From Candidatus Baldrarchaeota archaeon (lineage in GTDB: Archaea > Asgardarchaeota > Baldrarchaeia > Baldrarchaeales > DXJG01), in NCBI GenBank assembly GCA_030587435.1, contig JAUQZC010000123.1, positions 1 to 40,324 on the forward strand: DNA of 40,324 nucleotides, read 5' to 3'. Below, piece after piece: positions 1-8,640 of this stretch (position 1 is its first letter; every line of letters begins with the position of its first letter). The notes under the pieces were generated by a model. The model saw only the letters and a program-made list of their open reading frames with translations, ran no database searches and was not told the origin of the DNA. The position numbers and the translations under genes were made by a program.

Positions 1-444
1 TTTTACCTTATTTTTCTAATTATTGAATTAACAATTCCTGGTGTAATGGAGGAAATTAAAAGTAGACCTGAAACCATAAGTAATTTCTTCATGTATAGTT
101 TCTCGTTTCCACTTAACTATATTCTTCAAACAATTTATGTCTTTGGGATGCTTTCACCAGCGGAAGAACTATTGTTTAGAGGATTTATCCAAAATAAATT
201 ACAAAAAATAATGTCTCCCCACTTAGCTGGAATTGTTCAATCCACTTTATTTGGATTAACTCATTTCATTCCTGCATATGCTAGCGGCTGGCTTCTTCTC
301 CATTGTTTAACATACGGTTTAATAGGTTTCATTGGTGGAATTATTTTAGGAGCCATTTTCTACAAAACAGATAATAACATTGTAGCATCATGGATTGCTC
401 ACGCAATTGCCGATTCACCGTTGATGTTGTTGCTCCTTATATAA
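1..444 (+). CDS. CPBP-family intramembrane metalloprotease, 3' part
   Basis: This is the C-terminal part of a membrane protein of the CPBP (CAAX protease / abortive-infection) family. The reading frame is open to base 1 with no stop, so the true start lies outside the window, although an internal ATG exists at 46. The family signature is visible: a glutamate pair followed by arginine (SPAEELLFRGF), then a histidine in a membrane helix (FGLTHF) and a third motif with histidine (WIAHAIADS). These residues form the metal-binding active site in the membrane in characterised homologues such as Rce1. Hydrophobic stretches fill most of the fragment. The substrate cannot be told from the sequence. 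The family call is good; the function is inferred. Confidence 0.8.
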   Translation, partial: FYLIFLIIELTIPGVMEEIKSRPETISNFFMYSFSFPLNYILQTIYVFGMLSPAEELLFRGFIQNKLQKIMSPHLAGIVQSTLFGLTHFIPAYASGWLLLHCLTYGLIGFIGGIILGAIFYKTDNNIVASWIAHAIADSPLMLLLLI

Positions 445-647
445 ATAGGAAAGGTGAATTGTATAGAAACTGTGTGATGTTTTAAATTGATGCAAGGTTA
501 TTTAAAATTGTTAGATCAAAGGTCTTCTACAAAACTTTGGTCGTAAAAATTAATAGCATGTAAATGAAGTTAAAGTTTCTAATTCTCAAATTTCAATAAT
601 AATTTTAATTTTAGTAAAATATTTTTGAGGAAAGTTATTGTTGTTGG

Positions 648-1592
648 TTGGTGAAAAGGTTGGTTGTTTTTGATGAAGATATGATTGTAAAAGCTGTGGA
701 GAAAATTGGACCTAGTGTAGTTACAATTGCAACTGTGCAAATAGTTAGGAATATGTTTTTGCAGCCTGTTCCTGTGAAGGGTATAGGGTCCGGGTTTGTT
801 ATAAGATCTGATGGGTACATATTGACTGTAAATCATGTTATCCGTAGAGCTAGGAAAATGGAAGTAGTATTGTCGAGTGGTGAAGCTTTAAGTGGACGTA
901 TAGTTGGAGCAGATCCAGCAACTGATATAGCTGTTGTAAAGGTTGAGGCTGAGAATTTACCTGTAGCGAAACTTAGTGACTCTTCGAAGCTAAAGGTTGG
1001 GCAGATCGTTGTAGCTCTTGGTAATCCTTTTGGTTTAACCGGTGGCCCAACTGTTACGATGGGTGTGATTAGTGCTTTGAACAGATCCATACGTTCAAAA
1101 GCCCTTGTACTTGAAGATTTGATACAAACTGATGCTGCAATAAATCCTGGTAATAGTGGCGGGCCCCTTGTAAATATTTATGGTGAAGTTATTGGTGTTA
1201 ATACTGCTATAATTCCTTATGCCCAAGGCATAGGCTTTGCTATTCCTATTAATTTGGCTAAGAAAGTTTCAGAGGAGTTAATAACCTATGGTAGGGTTAT
1301 TAGGCCTTGGATAGGTGTTGTAGGTGTGACAATAAATGAGAAGATAGCTGCGTACTATAATCTTCCAGTTGATAAGGGAGCATTAATTATTGAGGTTGCG
1401 CCTAGAAGCCCAGCTTATAAAGCAGGTATTAGAGTAGGAGACATAATTACTGGTATTGGTGAAACCCCTATCAATAGTGCAGATGATTTGAAGAAAGAGA
1501 TAAGTAGGAGAAGGATTGGAGAAGAAATAGAGGTGCACACCATTAGAGCAGGTAGGAAAGGGATTGTAACAATTATACCTGAGGTTCGATAA
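648..1592 (+). CDS. HtrA/DegP-like (S1C) serine protease with one PDZ domain
   Basis: Trypsin-fold protease of 314 residues. The catalytic triad is intact: His63 in VNHVIRRA, Asp93 in DPATDIAVV and Ser170 in PGNSGGPL. A single PDZ domain fills about residues 220-310. HtrA enzymes degrade or hold misfolded proteins. No signal peptide or membrane anchor is seen: the protease domain starts almost at residue 12, so the enzyme looks cytoplasmic, unlike many bacterial relatives, unless an anchor is encoded upstream in another frame. The start is uncertain: TTG at 648, GTG at 651 and ATG at 681 are all possible, and a GAGG-like site at about 627 lies rather far upstream. It stands alone, with about 200 bases to the upstream gene. 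Confidence 0.85.
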   Translation: MVKRLVVFDEDMIVKAVEKIGPSVVTIATVQIVRNMFLQPVPVKGIGSGFVIRSDGYILTVNHVIRRARKMEVVLSSGEALSGRIVGADPATDIAVVKVEAENLPVAKLSDSSKLKVGQIVVALGNPFGLTGGPTVTMGVISALNRSIRSKALVLEDLIQTDAAINPGNSGGPLVNIYGEVIGVNTAIIPYAQGIGFAIPINLAKKVSEELITYGRVIRPWIGVVGVTINEKIAAYYNLPVDKGALIIEVAPRSPAYKAGIRVGDIITGIGETPINSADDLKKEISRRRIGEEIEVHTIRAGRKGIVTIIPEVR

Positions 1593-1629
1593 CCGTCTAA
1601 ACACCAATAAATTAGTAGTTCCGGTGAAC

Positions 1630-2541
1630 ATGATGAAAGTGTTTGTTTTCGGACTTGTTGAGAAGGATGCTGGCAAAACAACCGTTTCAAAAATATTACT
1701 TCATTTCTTTAAGGAATTAGGTTTAAGTTTTATACCTTTTAAGCCCATGAGCGGCCATAATTTGTGGTATCAGTGGCAGGCGTTTAAACAATGTATTAAA
1801 CAAGAGAAGCTTTTCTGCGAAGACATATATCATCTCCGAGAAGTAGCTAATGTAAATATGCCTATAGAAGTGTTGAATCCTGTAGATTTGCTGTTTGCAC
1901 CTCTAGATCTCGACTATTTTATAAGTGAAGGTTTTGAAACAGAATTTTATATGACTGATCCTACGGCAGTACTGGTTATGGAGAGAGTCACCACGAGGCT
2001 TCACGGTAAATTTAGGAATGTTTATTTAGTGAACAGCGCTTTGGAAACTCATTTAAAATACCTTAAACCGGTAGTAGAGAAGTTGCTGAAGCATTCAGAT
2101 GACATATTGACTTTTAGAGATACAAATGAACAAATTGAAACCCATATGAGACTTGCTGAGAGGGCAATAAACACATGTTACGGGGAAATTTCCGAAAAAA
2201 CGGATAACATTTTAATTGAGAGTTTTAATGATGCTGTTATGCCTTGTAAACAGGTTTTAGATGTTAATGTTCCGATAGGGGTTGCTCCAGGCCACATACT
2301 TATATTCGATCCATCAAAATGGAGTAAGGCACTCTCAATAATTACGCAGGTCAAGCATCCAAGTAATTTAAAGGCTCAAGACATAATTCCAGTTTTAAAA
2401 CCCGAAAAAATATTCAAGATACAGCCAGTATCTAAAAACTATCTTAATAAGCTGGAGAAAATTATGAAAAACTATAAACCATTCTTAGAACAAATAGAGA
2501 AGACAGTGAGAACTAGTGATGAAACAAATGCATCCACATGA
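1630..2541 (+). CDS. P-loop ATPase-like protein (dethiobiotin synthetase-like fold), function unknown
   Basis: Protein of about 303 residues that opens with a beta strand and a Walker A-like loop ending in DAGKTT, the layout seen in BioD-type and MinD-type P-loop proteins. The rest has no motif I recognise apart from a DNILIES strand near the middle that could be a Walker B-like strand. It does not look like a complete biotin enzyme, and there are no bio genes nearby. A GTG at 1624 is in frame, but the double ATG at 1630 follows a GGTG site and is preferred. It lies 56 bases upstream of a primase-like gene on the same strand, which suggests shared expression. ATP binding is a fair inference; the substrate is unknown. 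Confidence 0.6.
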   Translation: MMKVFVFGLVEKDAGKTTVSKILLHFFKELGLSFIPFKPMSGHNLWYQWQAFKQCIKQEKLFCEDIYHLREVANVNMPIEVLNPVDLLFAPLDLDYFISEGFETEFYMTDPTAVLVMERVTTRLHGKFRNVYLVNSALETHLKYLKPVVEKLLKHSDDILTFRDTNEQIETHMRLAERAINTCYGEISEKTDNILIESFNDAVMPCKQVLDVNVPIGVAPGHILIFDPSKWSKALSIITQVKHPSNLKAQDIIPVLKPEKIFKIQPVSKNYLNKLEKIMKNYKPFLEQIEKTVRTSDETNAST

Positions 2542-2597
2542 ATATTATCAGCTAAATCGTTAAAACATACTATATTTATTTAAAATTTCCTCTGCGA

Positions 2598-3506
2598 GTG
2601 AGTAATTTGCCTTACACGAAAATTGTTGAATGGTACATGCAAAGTAATGTTATAAGAGAGATTGTTGATTTTTCCCTAGATAGATGGATGGCCATACATT
2701 GCGAAGCTAGAGACGAAAAAGGAAACCAGCTTTTCCTTAGATACTGGAAAGGCGGAAAACCGATAACTATAGCTTCTGAGGAAGACTTCAAGAAAATTTT
2801 CCATATTTTTCGAAAATATAGGCCTAGAACTTTTTATGTGACCGCAAATCAATATTATAGGTTACGTGTTATTGAAGATACAATGGATATGAGAAATATT
2901 GAGAAGTGTATGCCGACATGGGACATAGATAACGTGTTTCAAAAATGGGAAGCAACCATTGAAGTGGCTAAAGTAATCGTCGAATTTTTATATCAATATG
3001 GCATTGAGAAATCTGTTTTTGTGAAGTGGAGCGGAAATGGGGCGCATGTTCACATAAATCCTCTGGCATTCAGCGATGAAGTAACCACAAAGATTAATCC
3101 TCTAGATATAGCTTATGCGACCGTTGAATACGTAAATATAAGATTAAAGCAAAAATATATCGAGATTGCTGAGAAATTTAAGGCTCCAGAGTTAAAAGTG
3201 GAAAACAAAATGGATATAAAAAGAGTGTTTACATGTCCATTATCCCTTCACCGAGAAGTAGATAGAGTAGCAATATGTATAGATCCTGAAAAACTTGAAA
3301 ACTTTGATCCCGTATGGACACGGCCAGAAACGTACCGCCACTATACTGATTGGAGGAGATACAAGGAAGGAGAAGGAGATAGATTAGCTGAGGTAGCTTT
3401 TGAAACTATTGGACCGTGCCCCTACCTCGGATCCACTAAGAGACGAAGAAGGAAAGGCACCAGGCCCGATGAGATAATAAGGAAGTTTCTAAAATTTGAT
3501 TTATGA
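2598..3506 (+). CDS. Archaeo-eukaryotic primase (AEP) superfamily protein, PriS-like
   Basis: Protein of 302 residues with the three AEP motifs in order: WDID (residues 108-111, two metal-binding acids), SGNGAHVH (145-152, the s-x-H nucleotide-binding motif), and a third acid Asp206 followed by RVFTCPLSLH (209-218). It therefore probably has the primase/polymerase fold and could make primers or extend DNA. It lacks an obvious zinc-knuckle insert of normal PriS, and no PriL partner is in the window, so it may be a second, specialised AEP rather than the replicative primase. The GTG start at 2598 is used. It sits between a P-loop ATPase and a zinc-ribbon protein, each close by on the same strand. 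Catalysis is inferred from motifs only. Confidence 0.7.
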   Translation: MSNLPYTKIVEWYMQSNVIREIVDFSLDRWMAIHCEARDEKGNQLFLRYWKGGKPITIASEEDFKKIFHIFRKYRPRTFYVTANQYYRLRVIEDTMDMRNIEKCMPTWDIDNVFQKWEATIEVAKVIVEFLYQYGIEKSVFVKWSGNGAHVHINPLAFSDEVTTKINPLDIAYATVEYVNIRLKQKYIEIAEKFKAPELKVENKMDIKRVFTCPLSLHREVDRVAICIDPEKLENFDPVWTRPETYRHYTDWRRYKEGEGDRLAEVAFETIGPCPYLGSTKRRRRKGTRPDEIIRKFLKFDL

Positions 3507-3515
3507 GTGTATGAA

Positions 3516-3785
3516 ATGGTTAAGGTAACTTTGTATTGTATGCAATGTGGAGAACATAACACAATTAAATTTGAAAGCATACCGGCTGCGCCTCATTTCC
3601 ATTATTTTAAATCTGTTTGCGGCGAATGTGGCGCGGACATCTATATTCTTGCATGGAAATGCCCCAACTGTCAAGAAACCTATCGAATAGTTTCAAATTT
3701 TGACTTTCTTTCCGCGATTGTAAGGAGCGTTCAAAGTTTTCTTAACGTCAACGAAAATATTTCAATTAAAATACTTGGACAGTGA
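3516..3785 (+). CDS. Small zinc-ribbon protein
   Basis: Small protein of about 89 residues with three CxxC pairs: CMQCG, CGECG and CPNCQ. This layout indicates one or two zinc ribbons, used elsewhere for nucleic-acid or protein binding. The C-terminal third has no cysteines and may form a helix. An ATG at 3516 is chosen; a GTG at 3507 in the same frame is possible and directly abuts the stop of the primase-like gene. The tight junction suggests translational coupling, so this protein may be a partner of the primase-like protein, supplying a zinc domain that gene seems to lack. That link is inference. Confidence 0.6.
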   Translation: MVKVTLYCMQCGEHNTIKFESIPAAPHFHYFKSVCGECGADIYILAWKCPNCQETYRIVSNFDFLSAIVRSVQSFLNVNENISIKILGQ

Positions 3786-3858
3786 TGTGTGAAATGTGGA
3801 AAAGCATACCAGTTAATTTTAGAAGATATCATTGCTTTTTAAACCAAATCAGGATATA

Positions 3859-4386
3859 CTATTTGGTTATCTTATTCTCATTAATACGAGGTGTCCATCT
3901 AGTTATCATTGGTGCTCTATCGAAGTCGTCGTCGGTTGAGGCAATGTTCCTGCAGTTTATGGCAAGCATGACTGAAAGATGTAAAGCATCTCTAGGGAGA
4001 AGGAGATATTTTTTCATGTAGTCTACCATGTTTTCAACATGTTCTTTGGAAATGTCTATTATTTTTAGGTTTTCGATTCCAAGAATTGTATCTAAGCCTA
4101 ATTCTACATAGTTTGAAAAGTTGGAAATTACCTTAGGATTTTTTCGCAGGATATTTATAGGATTTTCTTGAAATTTCTCTTCAATTTTCTTAAGTAGTAG
4201 TTTATACGCAAGCTCGTCTAAAACTAGAGGCGAAGTATATCCGATAATTTCTTTTCTTTCAATTTTCTCCAAAAGGTTTGTACAGATTTCCTGTATCTTT
4301 TTTGGACCCCTTAGGTATAGATGAAAAATATTTGCATCTATAAAGATAGACTTATTTTTTGGAAATTCAGACAGATTTTTTATCAA
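3859..4386 (-). CDS. PIN-domain toxin (VapC-like)
   Basis: PIN-domain protein of about 176 residues, expected to be an RNA-cutting toxin. The first catalytic aspartate is in FIDANIF, a conserved glutamate in LDELAY, and later acids in LPRDALHLS and STDDDFD, matching the four-acid PIN site. The start is taken at TTG 4386, which follows a GGAGAG site with 8-base spacing; the longer open frame upstream overlaps the antitoxin gene and has no better site. It overlaps the end of the AbrB-type antitoxin gene by 20 bases, the usual coupled arrangement. It is convergent with the zinc-ribbon gene. Confidence 0.8.
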   Translation of the reverse strand: MIKNLSEFPKNKSIFIDANIFHLYLRGPKKIQEICTNLLEKIERKEIIGYTSPLVLDELAYKLLLKKIEEKFQENPINILRKNPKVISNFSNYVELGLDTILGIENLKIIDISKEHVENMVDYMKKYLLLPRDALHLSVMLAINCRNIASTDDDFDRAPMITRWTPRINENKITK

Positions 4387-4660
4387 ATTTACTTCTCTCC
4401 TGTTTTCCGTATTTTTTCTCGAAATAAAATGCCAACAATTCTGGGTCCAATGTAGCGTATTCGATCTCATCACTATCTGGGGGTCCTAGGATCCCAGCAT
4501 TTTCTCTCACTTTCACTTTCCTAATAGGTTTTAGTACAGCTTCGTTTTCATCGTAAATAAAAATGATTTCAGACCCTTCAGTTAAATTCCATGTCTTTCT
4601 TAACTCAAGTGGTAGGGTAATCTGACCCTTTTTACGAACCTTAACTTTTACTTTTTGCAT
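4367..4660 (-). CDS. AbrB-type antitoxin (VapB-like)
   Basis: Antitoxin of about 97 residues with an N-terminal swapped-hairpin AbrB DNA-binding domain (KVRKKGQITLPLELRK), followed by a looser C-terminal tail that would wrap the toxin. The ATG at 4660 is chosen because the AbrB domain begins there; the 16 extra residues upstream do not belong to the family. It is the first gene of the pair, with the PIN toxin overlapping its 3' end, so it probably represses its own operon. No palindrome stood out upstream. Confidence 0.8.
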   Translation of the reverse strand: MQKVKVKVRKKGQITLPLELRKTWNLTEGSEIIFIYDENEAVLKPIRKVKVRENAGILGPPDSDEIEYATLDPELLAFYFEKKYGKQERSKFDKKSV

Positions 4661-5167
4661 TTCGACCACTACACAAAAGTTGGAATATATATTATTAAGT
4701 CTTACCATTAACTTTCATGTTAGAATTATGTGCATAAAATGAGAACTTATATAAGATATGCTAGGGAAATTAATACTATCAAAATGCGTGAAGTTTTATG
4801 TTATTCTCTTAAATGAAATTATTATAGCTTCATTTAATTTAATCCGAATATCAATAGCAAGAAATTTCCCAGAAAACCCCAATCATCTAGACTCATGGAA
4901 TTTGAACTATTAAAACGTGAATTAATCTAGAAACATAATAATCAAGTTCAAGAAAAATCACGGTTTCCTTATAAAAGACAGTTCGCACCTCTTCGCCTTA
5001 TTTATCTCCTTGTCAGGTTCACAGAATTTCCTATTTAAAGGTTTAATGTAAGATAGCATTATGGAGAATGTAATAGCCATTTGTGCTAAAACCAGAGTTC
5101 GAGAGGGTTAAATATCATATTGTCAGATTTAATTGTAATGTTAAAACTTGGCTGCGGTTGAAGTTTA
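4661..5167. other. Intergenic region between divergent vapB-like and xpb genes
   Basis: About 500 bases without a convincing gene. It must hold the promoters of two divergent genes. A TATA-like stretch (cttatataagat, near 4748) and an A/T-rich box near 5110 (gttaaatatc) are candidates. I looked for tRNA T-loop sequences and C/D box pairs and saw none. No long repeat was noticed. Confidence 0.4.
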
Positions 5168-6781
5168 ATGTTGGAGTTGAATGTTAGAAAAATGAGTTTT
5201 ACAGTTGGATGGGTTTCTAGAAAGGAGTTTGAGAAAATTACTTTGATAGCTGATTATATAAGTTATGATAAGGCTAGAAAATGTAGTATATATAGGTTAA
5301 ACCTCGAGAAGTGCAGGAAACTAGGTGTGGAAAAAGCTAGAGAAATACTTGAAAAATATGGCATAAGAATCTCTGAAAGCCTTGCAGGAATTTTAGAGAA
5401 AGCCAAGAAACCTATTGCAGTCGTAGATTTGAAGGGTAGTGATCTAATTATTCACGGATTGAATGAAAACGTTCCCGAGTTGTTAAATGTTTTAATATGG
5501 GATAAAGTTGACAAGATTTTTAGGTCAAAGCCATTCAACTACCATGAAATATGCGGAATATTGAGGCAAAAAGGATATCAAATAGTTTCTACGGTGAGGG
5601 AGGATTGGAATTTAGATGTTGAGACAAAACCTACTTTTGAGTTAAGACCTTATCAATTGGATGCTTTTAAAGCATGGGAAGATAACAATTATCGTGGAGT
5701 GATTGTTTTACCGACTGGAGCAGGTAAAACCCTCTTAGCTCTCTACGCGATCCATAAACTGAAATTAAGATCGTTAATAGTTGTTCCAACAATAGATTTG
5801 CTTCGACAATGGCAGGAAAAAATAGTAGAAGGACTAAATATACCGGAGGATATGGTTGGAATATTTGGCGGCGGGAAAAAGGAAGTTAAGCCAGTAACCA
5901 TAATAACCTATGACAGCGCTTATGCAAATGTTCATAATTTGGCGGACAAACATGGACTACTGATTTTCGACGAAGTACATCACCTCCCATCCCCAAGTTA
6001 CCGTAAAATTGCTGAATGCCATGTTGCTTGGAGACGTATGGGTTTAACAGCTACACCCAAGAGAACCGATGAACTTCACAGAGAGTTAGATTATTTGGTT
6101 GGCCCAATTGTTTACCATGTTGGTTTTGACGAGCTTGCTAGGGAAGGTTATGTGGCGGAATATGTTACAAAGCGTATTTATGTTGATTTAACTCCAAGAG
6201 AAATGGAGAAATACGATAAATTAATGAAAATATATGATCACTATGTTGAAAACTACGTTTATGTTCGAGATCCTCGGGAAGCTTTCCGTCAAGTAATTCT
6301 TCGCAGCAGAGTTGATAGAAAGGCTCATGAAGCGCTTTTAGCAAGGGAAAAGGCAAGACAATTAGCTTTGAATGCTAAAGGAAAAATAAAGAAGCTAGAA
6401 GAACTTCTTGAAAAATATAAAGATAAAAAAATCTTAATTTTCTCGCGATACACAGACATCGTTGATGACATTTCAAGTAGATTGTTGATTCCAAAGATAA
6501 CTCATAAAACTCCGGAAAAAGAAAGAAAAACTATTCTTAAAGCCTTTAGGGGAGGAAAAATAACAAAACTTGTAACAGGAGAAGTATTGGATGAAGGTAT
6601 AGATGTCCCTGATGCTTCAGTGGGGATAATTATCTCTGGGACGGGAAGTGAAAGGCAATATATTCAGCGTTTAGGGAGGATTTTAAGGCCAAAAGAAGAG
6701 GAAGCAGTACTCATAGAACTGATTACACGAAAGACAATAGACGTATCGCTATCTAAAAGAAGAAAACCCAGCAGCAATTAG
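5168..6781 (+). CDS. xpb: Archaeal XPB DNA helicase (SF2)
   Basis: Superfamily 2 helicase of 537 residues with the compact archaeal XPB layout. An N-terminal damage-recognition-like region covers about residues 1-150. Helicase domain 1 has Walker A LPTGAGKT (181-188), DEVH (268-271) and TATPKR (294-299). Domain 2 has ILIFSRYTD, the DEGIDVP motif and the arginine-finger motif QRLGRILRPK (500-509). XPB is a DNA translocase used in nucleotide excision repair and, in eukaryotes, in TFIIH. In archaea it pairs with the nuclease Bax1, which is found here just downstream after one small gene. The ATG start at 5168 fits the family length. Confidence 0.93.
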   Translation: MLELNVRKMSFTVGWVSRKEFEKITLIADYISYDKARKCSIYRLNLEKCRKLGVEKAREILEKYGIRISESLAGILEKAKKPIAVVDLKGSDLIIHGLNENVPELLNVLIWDKVDKIFRSKPFNYHEICGILRQKGYQIVSTVREDWNLDVETKPTFELRPYQLDAFKAWEDNNYRGVIVLPTGAGKTLLALYAIHKLKLRSLIVVPTIDLLRQWQEKIVEGLNIPEDMVGIFGGGKKEVKPVTIITYDSAYANVHNLADKHGLLIFDEVHHLPSPSYRKIAECHVAWRRMGLTATPKRTDELHRELDYLVGPIVYHVGFDELAREGYVAEYVTKRIYVDLTPREMEKYDKLMKIYDHYVENYVYVRDPREAFRQVILRSRVDRKAHEALLAREKARQLALNAKGKIKKLEELLEKYKDKKILIFSRYTDIVDDISSRLLIPKITHKTPEKERKTILKAFRGGKITKLVTGEVLDEGIDVPDASVGIIISGTGSERQYIQRLGRILRPKEEEAVLIELITRKTIDVSLSKRRKPSSN

Positions 6782-6955
6782 ATCGAATACGAGAGACAGA
6801 AAGCCAAAATGTTGAGAAGATCATTTTAGTGTTTGCGGTAACATTGATATTAATTGATCTTGTAAATTGTGAAATGAAATGCATAAAAAATAATATTCAG
6901 TTTCAATACTTAACATGTTTTATTGGCAAACGGTTAAAGGTAGGTGTATTTTACT

Positions 6956-7180
6956 ATGGTTATGTCTTATGGCCATGTGGCTGATGCTCTTTACATAAAG
7001 TTTTCCGATGGGGAAGTAGCTGACAGCGAGGAAATATCAGAAGGCGTCATTATCGACTATGACCAAAACGGACGTGTTATTGGAGTTGAGATATTGAACT
7101 TTTCTAAAAGGAAAATAGATCTAAACAGATTAATAATGTTGAAGGAAGAAGAAATAATCGCAGAGGTAGCTGCATATTGA
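6956..7180 (+). CDS. DUF2283 family small protein
   Basis: Protein of about 74 residues matching the DUF2283 pattern: an opening stretch reading D-A-L-Y-I-K-F, then SEEISEGVIIDYD, and GRVIGVEIL. The family is common in archaea and bacteria, often near toxin-antitoxin or mobile loci, and its function is unknown. ATG 6956 is chosen behind AGGTG at about 6942; GTG 6944 and ATG 6962 are alternatives. It sits between xpb and bax1 on the same strand, so it is likely co-transcribed with them; whether it works with them is not shown by sequence. Confidence 0.8.
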   Translation: MVMSYGHVADALYIKFSDGEVADSEEISEGVIIDYDQNGRVIGVEILNFSKRKIDLNRLIMLKEEEIIAEVAAY

Positions 7181-7224
7181 TAAGACTATTTGGCAGTTAG
7201 TGTTAATTATTGCGGTGTTAGATT

Positions 7225-8499
7225 ATGGGTTTGGGTTTCTCAAATTTGCAGTATAGAATCATTAAGGGTAAAATTTACCCCTTTTTCCTGGATCGTAGAT
7301 ATGAGGCTGAAATATCTGCGGCTATCAACATATTTGAAGAAAATGTGGGGAAAAAGGTTTCAGAGATTCCAAGGGAATTGATTGAAGATCTTTTTGAAGA
7401 TAAGAGAGTTGGTAGGGGGGTTTGTCTTGTTTTAGAGAAGCTTTATGGAACAGAGATGCCTGAAATGGAAGATGTAGTAAGGAGAGAAGTTATTTCTCGA
7501 TTGAGGGCAAATGGTATAAAGAGTTTGGAGGATTTTAAACTTGCATTCTACTCCTATATAAACGAAAAGTGGGGAGGATTCGTACCAGAAAAGTTTAGAA
7601 ATAAAGCCGTAGAGGAATTTGCTGAAAAATATAAGTTAAGACCTATTGATGTTGAAAAACTGTTAACCTTAGGTGAGGAAGAAAGCAAAGTTGTTGGCAG
7701 ACCATCAAGTAAGCCTACGGTAGACGATGTTATAGGTATCTACAATTTTGAGGTAATAGATACATTGATAACAAATGGCAAGAAAGTTGAAGCTATTTTT
7801 CACGTGAGGAATCTGGGAACTGTAGCTAAGAGAATTATTAGGGAAGCGAAAAGGTTTTCGGTTTTATGCGACTTATATTTGGAGGACGGTAAACTTAGAG
7901 TGGAGTTTTATGGTCCTAGGGAGCTTTTTGGCAGAGCCACACGTTTTGGAAGAGCAATTAGCCACACGTTTTTCAAAACATTAACGTTATTTGGAAGTTT
8001 GGAAGCAAGGCTTTTAGAATTTACTGTAGAAGTTGTTTTACGTGAAAAAACATATATTTTACGTGCAAAGCCACCGCTACCTTTAGTTAAAATCCCCGAA
8101 AAATATGAGGCCAAAGAAGCTATGTTTGACAGCTTTGTTGAAAAAAGGTTTTATTGGGCAATAAAGTCAAGTAAGCCGAGAGGCTGGGACATTATAAGAG
8201 AACCAGAGCCCATAATTCTCGAAGGGATGATAATTGTTCCAGATTTTGTGCTTGTAAAGAACGGCGAGAAAATTTTTGTTGAAATAGTTGGATATTGGAG
8301 GAAAGAATATCTTGAGAAGAAAAAGAAGCAATTTGAAGTTCTTAAGAGACATGGTCAGAAAATAGCGATTTTAGTTGACCATAAATATTTTGACGAACTC
8401 AAGGGATGCGGGTTACCAGTTTTCAAATATAAAAGAAAACAAGAGAAAGTGGACATACCTTTTGGAAAAATATTAAACTTCCTTGACACATTTCACTAA
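7225..8499 (+). CDS. bax1: Bax1-like nuclease (DUF790), XPB partner
   Basis: Protein of 424 residues resembling Bax1, the structure-specific endonuclease that binds archaeal XPB and cuts bubble or fork DNA. The C-terminal PD-(D/E)XK nuclease core is visible: Glu306 in a helix, Asp340 in IIVPDFVL and Glu353 in IFVEIVGYW, followed by a lysine-rich helix. The N-terminal half would form the XPB-binding and Cas2-like regions known from the family. It lies 44 bases after the DUF2283 gene and about 440 bases after xpb on the same strand, which supports the assignment. The ATG start at 7225 is clear. Confidence 0.88.
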   Translation: MGLGFSNLQYRIIKGKIYPFFLDRRYEAEISAAINIFEENVGKKVSEIPRELIEDLFEDKRVGRGVCLVLEKLYGTEMPEMEDVVRREVISRLRANGIKSLEDFKLAFYSYINEKWGGFVPEKFRNKAVEEFAEKYKLRPIDVEKLLTLGEEESKVVGRPSSKPTVDDVIGIYNFEVIDTLITNGKKVEAIFHVRNLGTVAKRIIREAKRFSVLCDLYLEDGKLRVEFYGPRELFGRATRFGRAISHTFFKTLTLFGSLEARLLEFTVEVVLREKTYILRAKPPLPLVKIPEKYEAKEAMFDSFVEKRFYWAIKSSKPRGWDIIREPEPIILEGMIIVPDFVLVKNGEKIFVEIVGYWRKEYLEKKKKQFEVLKRHGQKIAILVDHKYFDELKGCGLPVFKYKRKQEKVDIPFGKILNFLDTFH

Positions 8500-8640
8500 A
8501 AGTTAAATTATGATGGCTGCGTGCACCGTAGTCATCCACTAAAACAAACACACACCACATTGTTAATTGCTGACTACATATCCTTAGCAATAAATTAAAA
8601 ACTTAGAAATAATGTTAATATGAGGAAGGGAGGTGTAAAG

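Noticed and set aside
3782..4021. Plus-strand open frame over the PIN toxin gene
   Set aside because: It lies antisense to the convincing PIN gene and has no motif or good ribosome site.
5085..5115. tRNA T-loop-like GTTCGAG
   Set aside because: Flanking sequence cannot fold into acceptor, D and anticodon arms.
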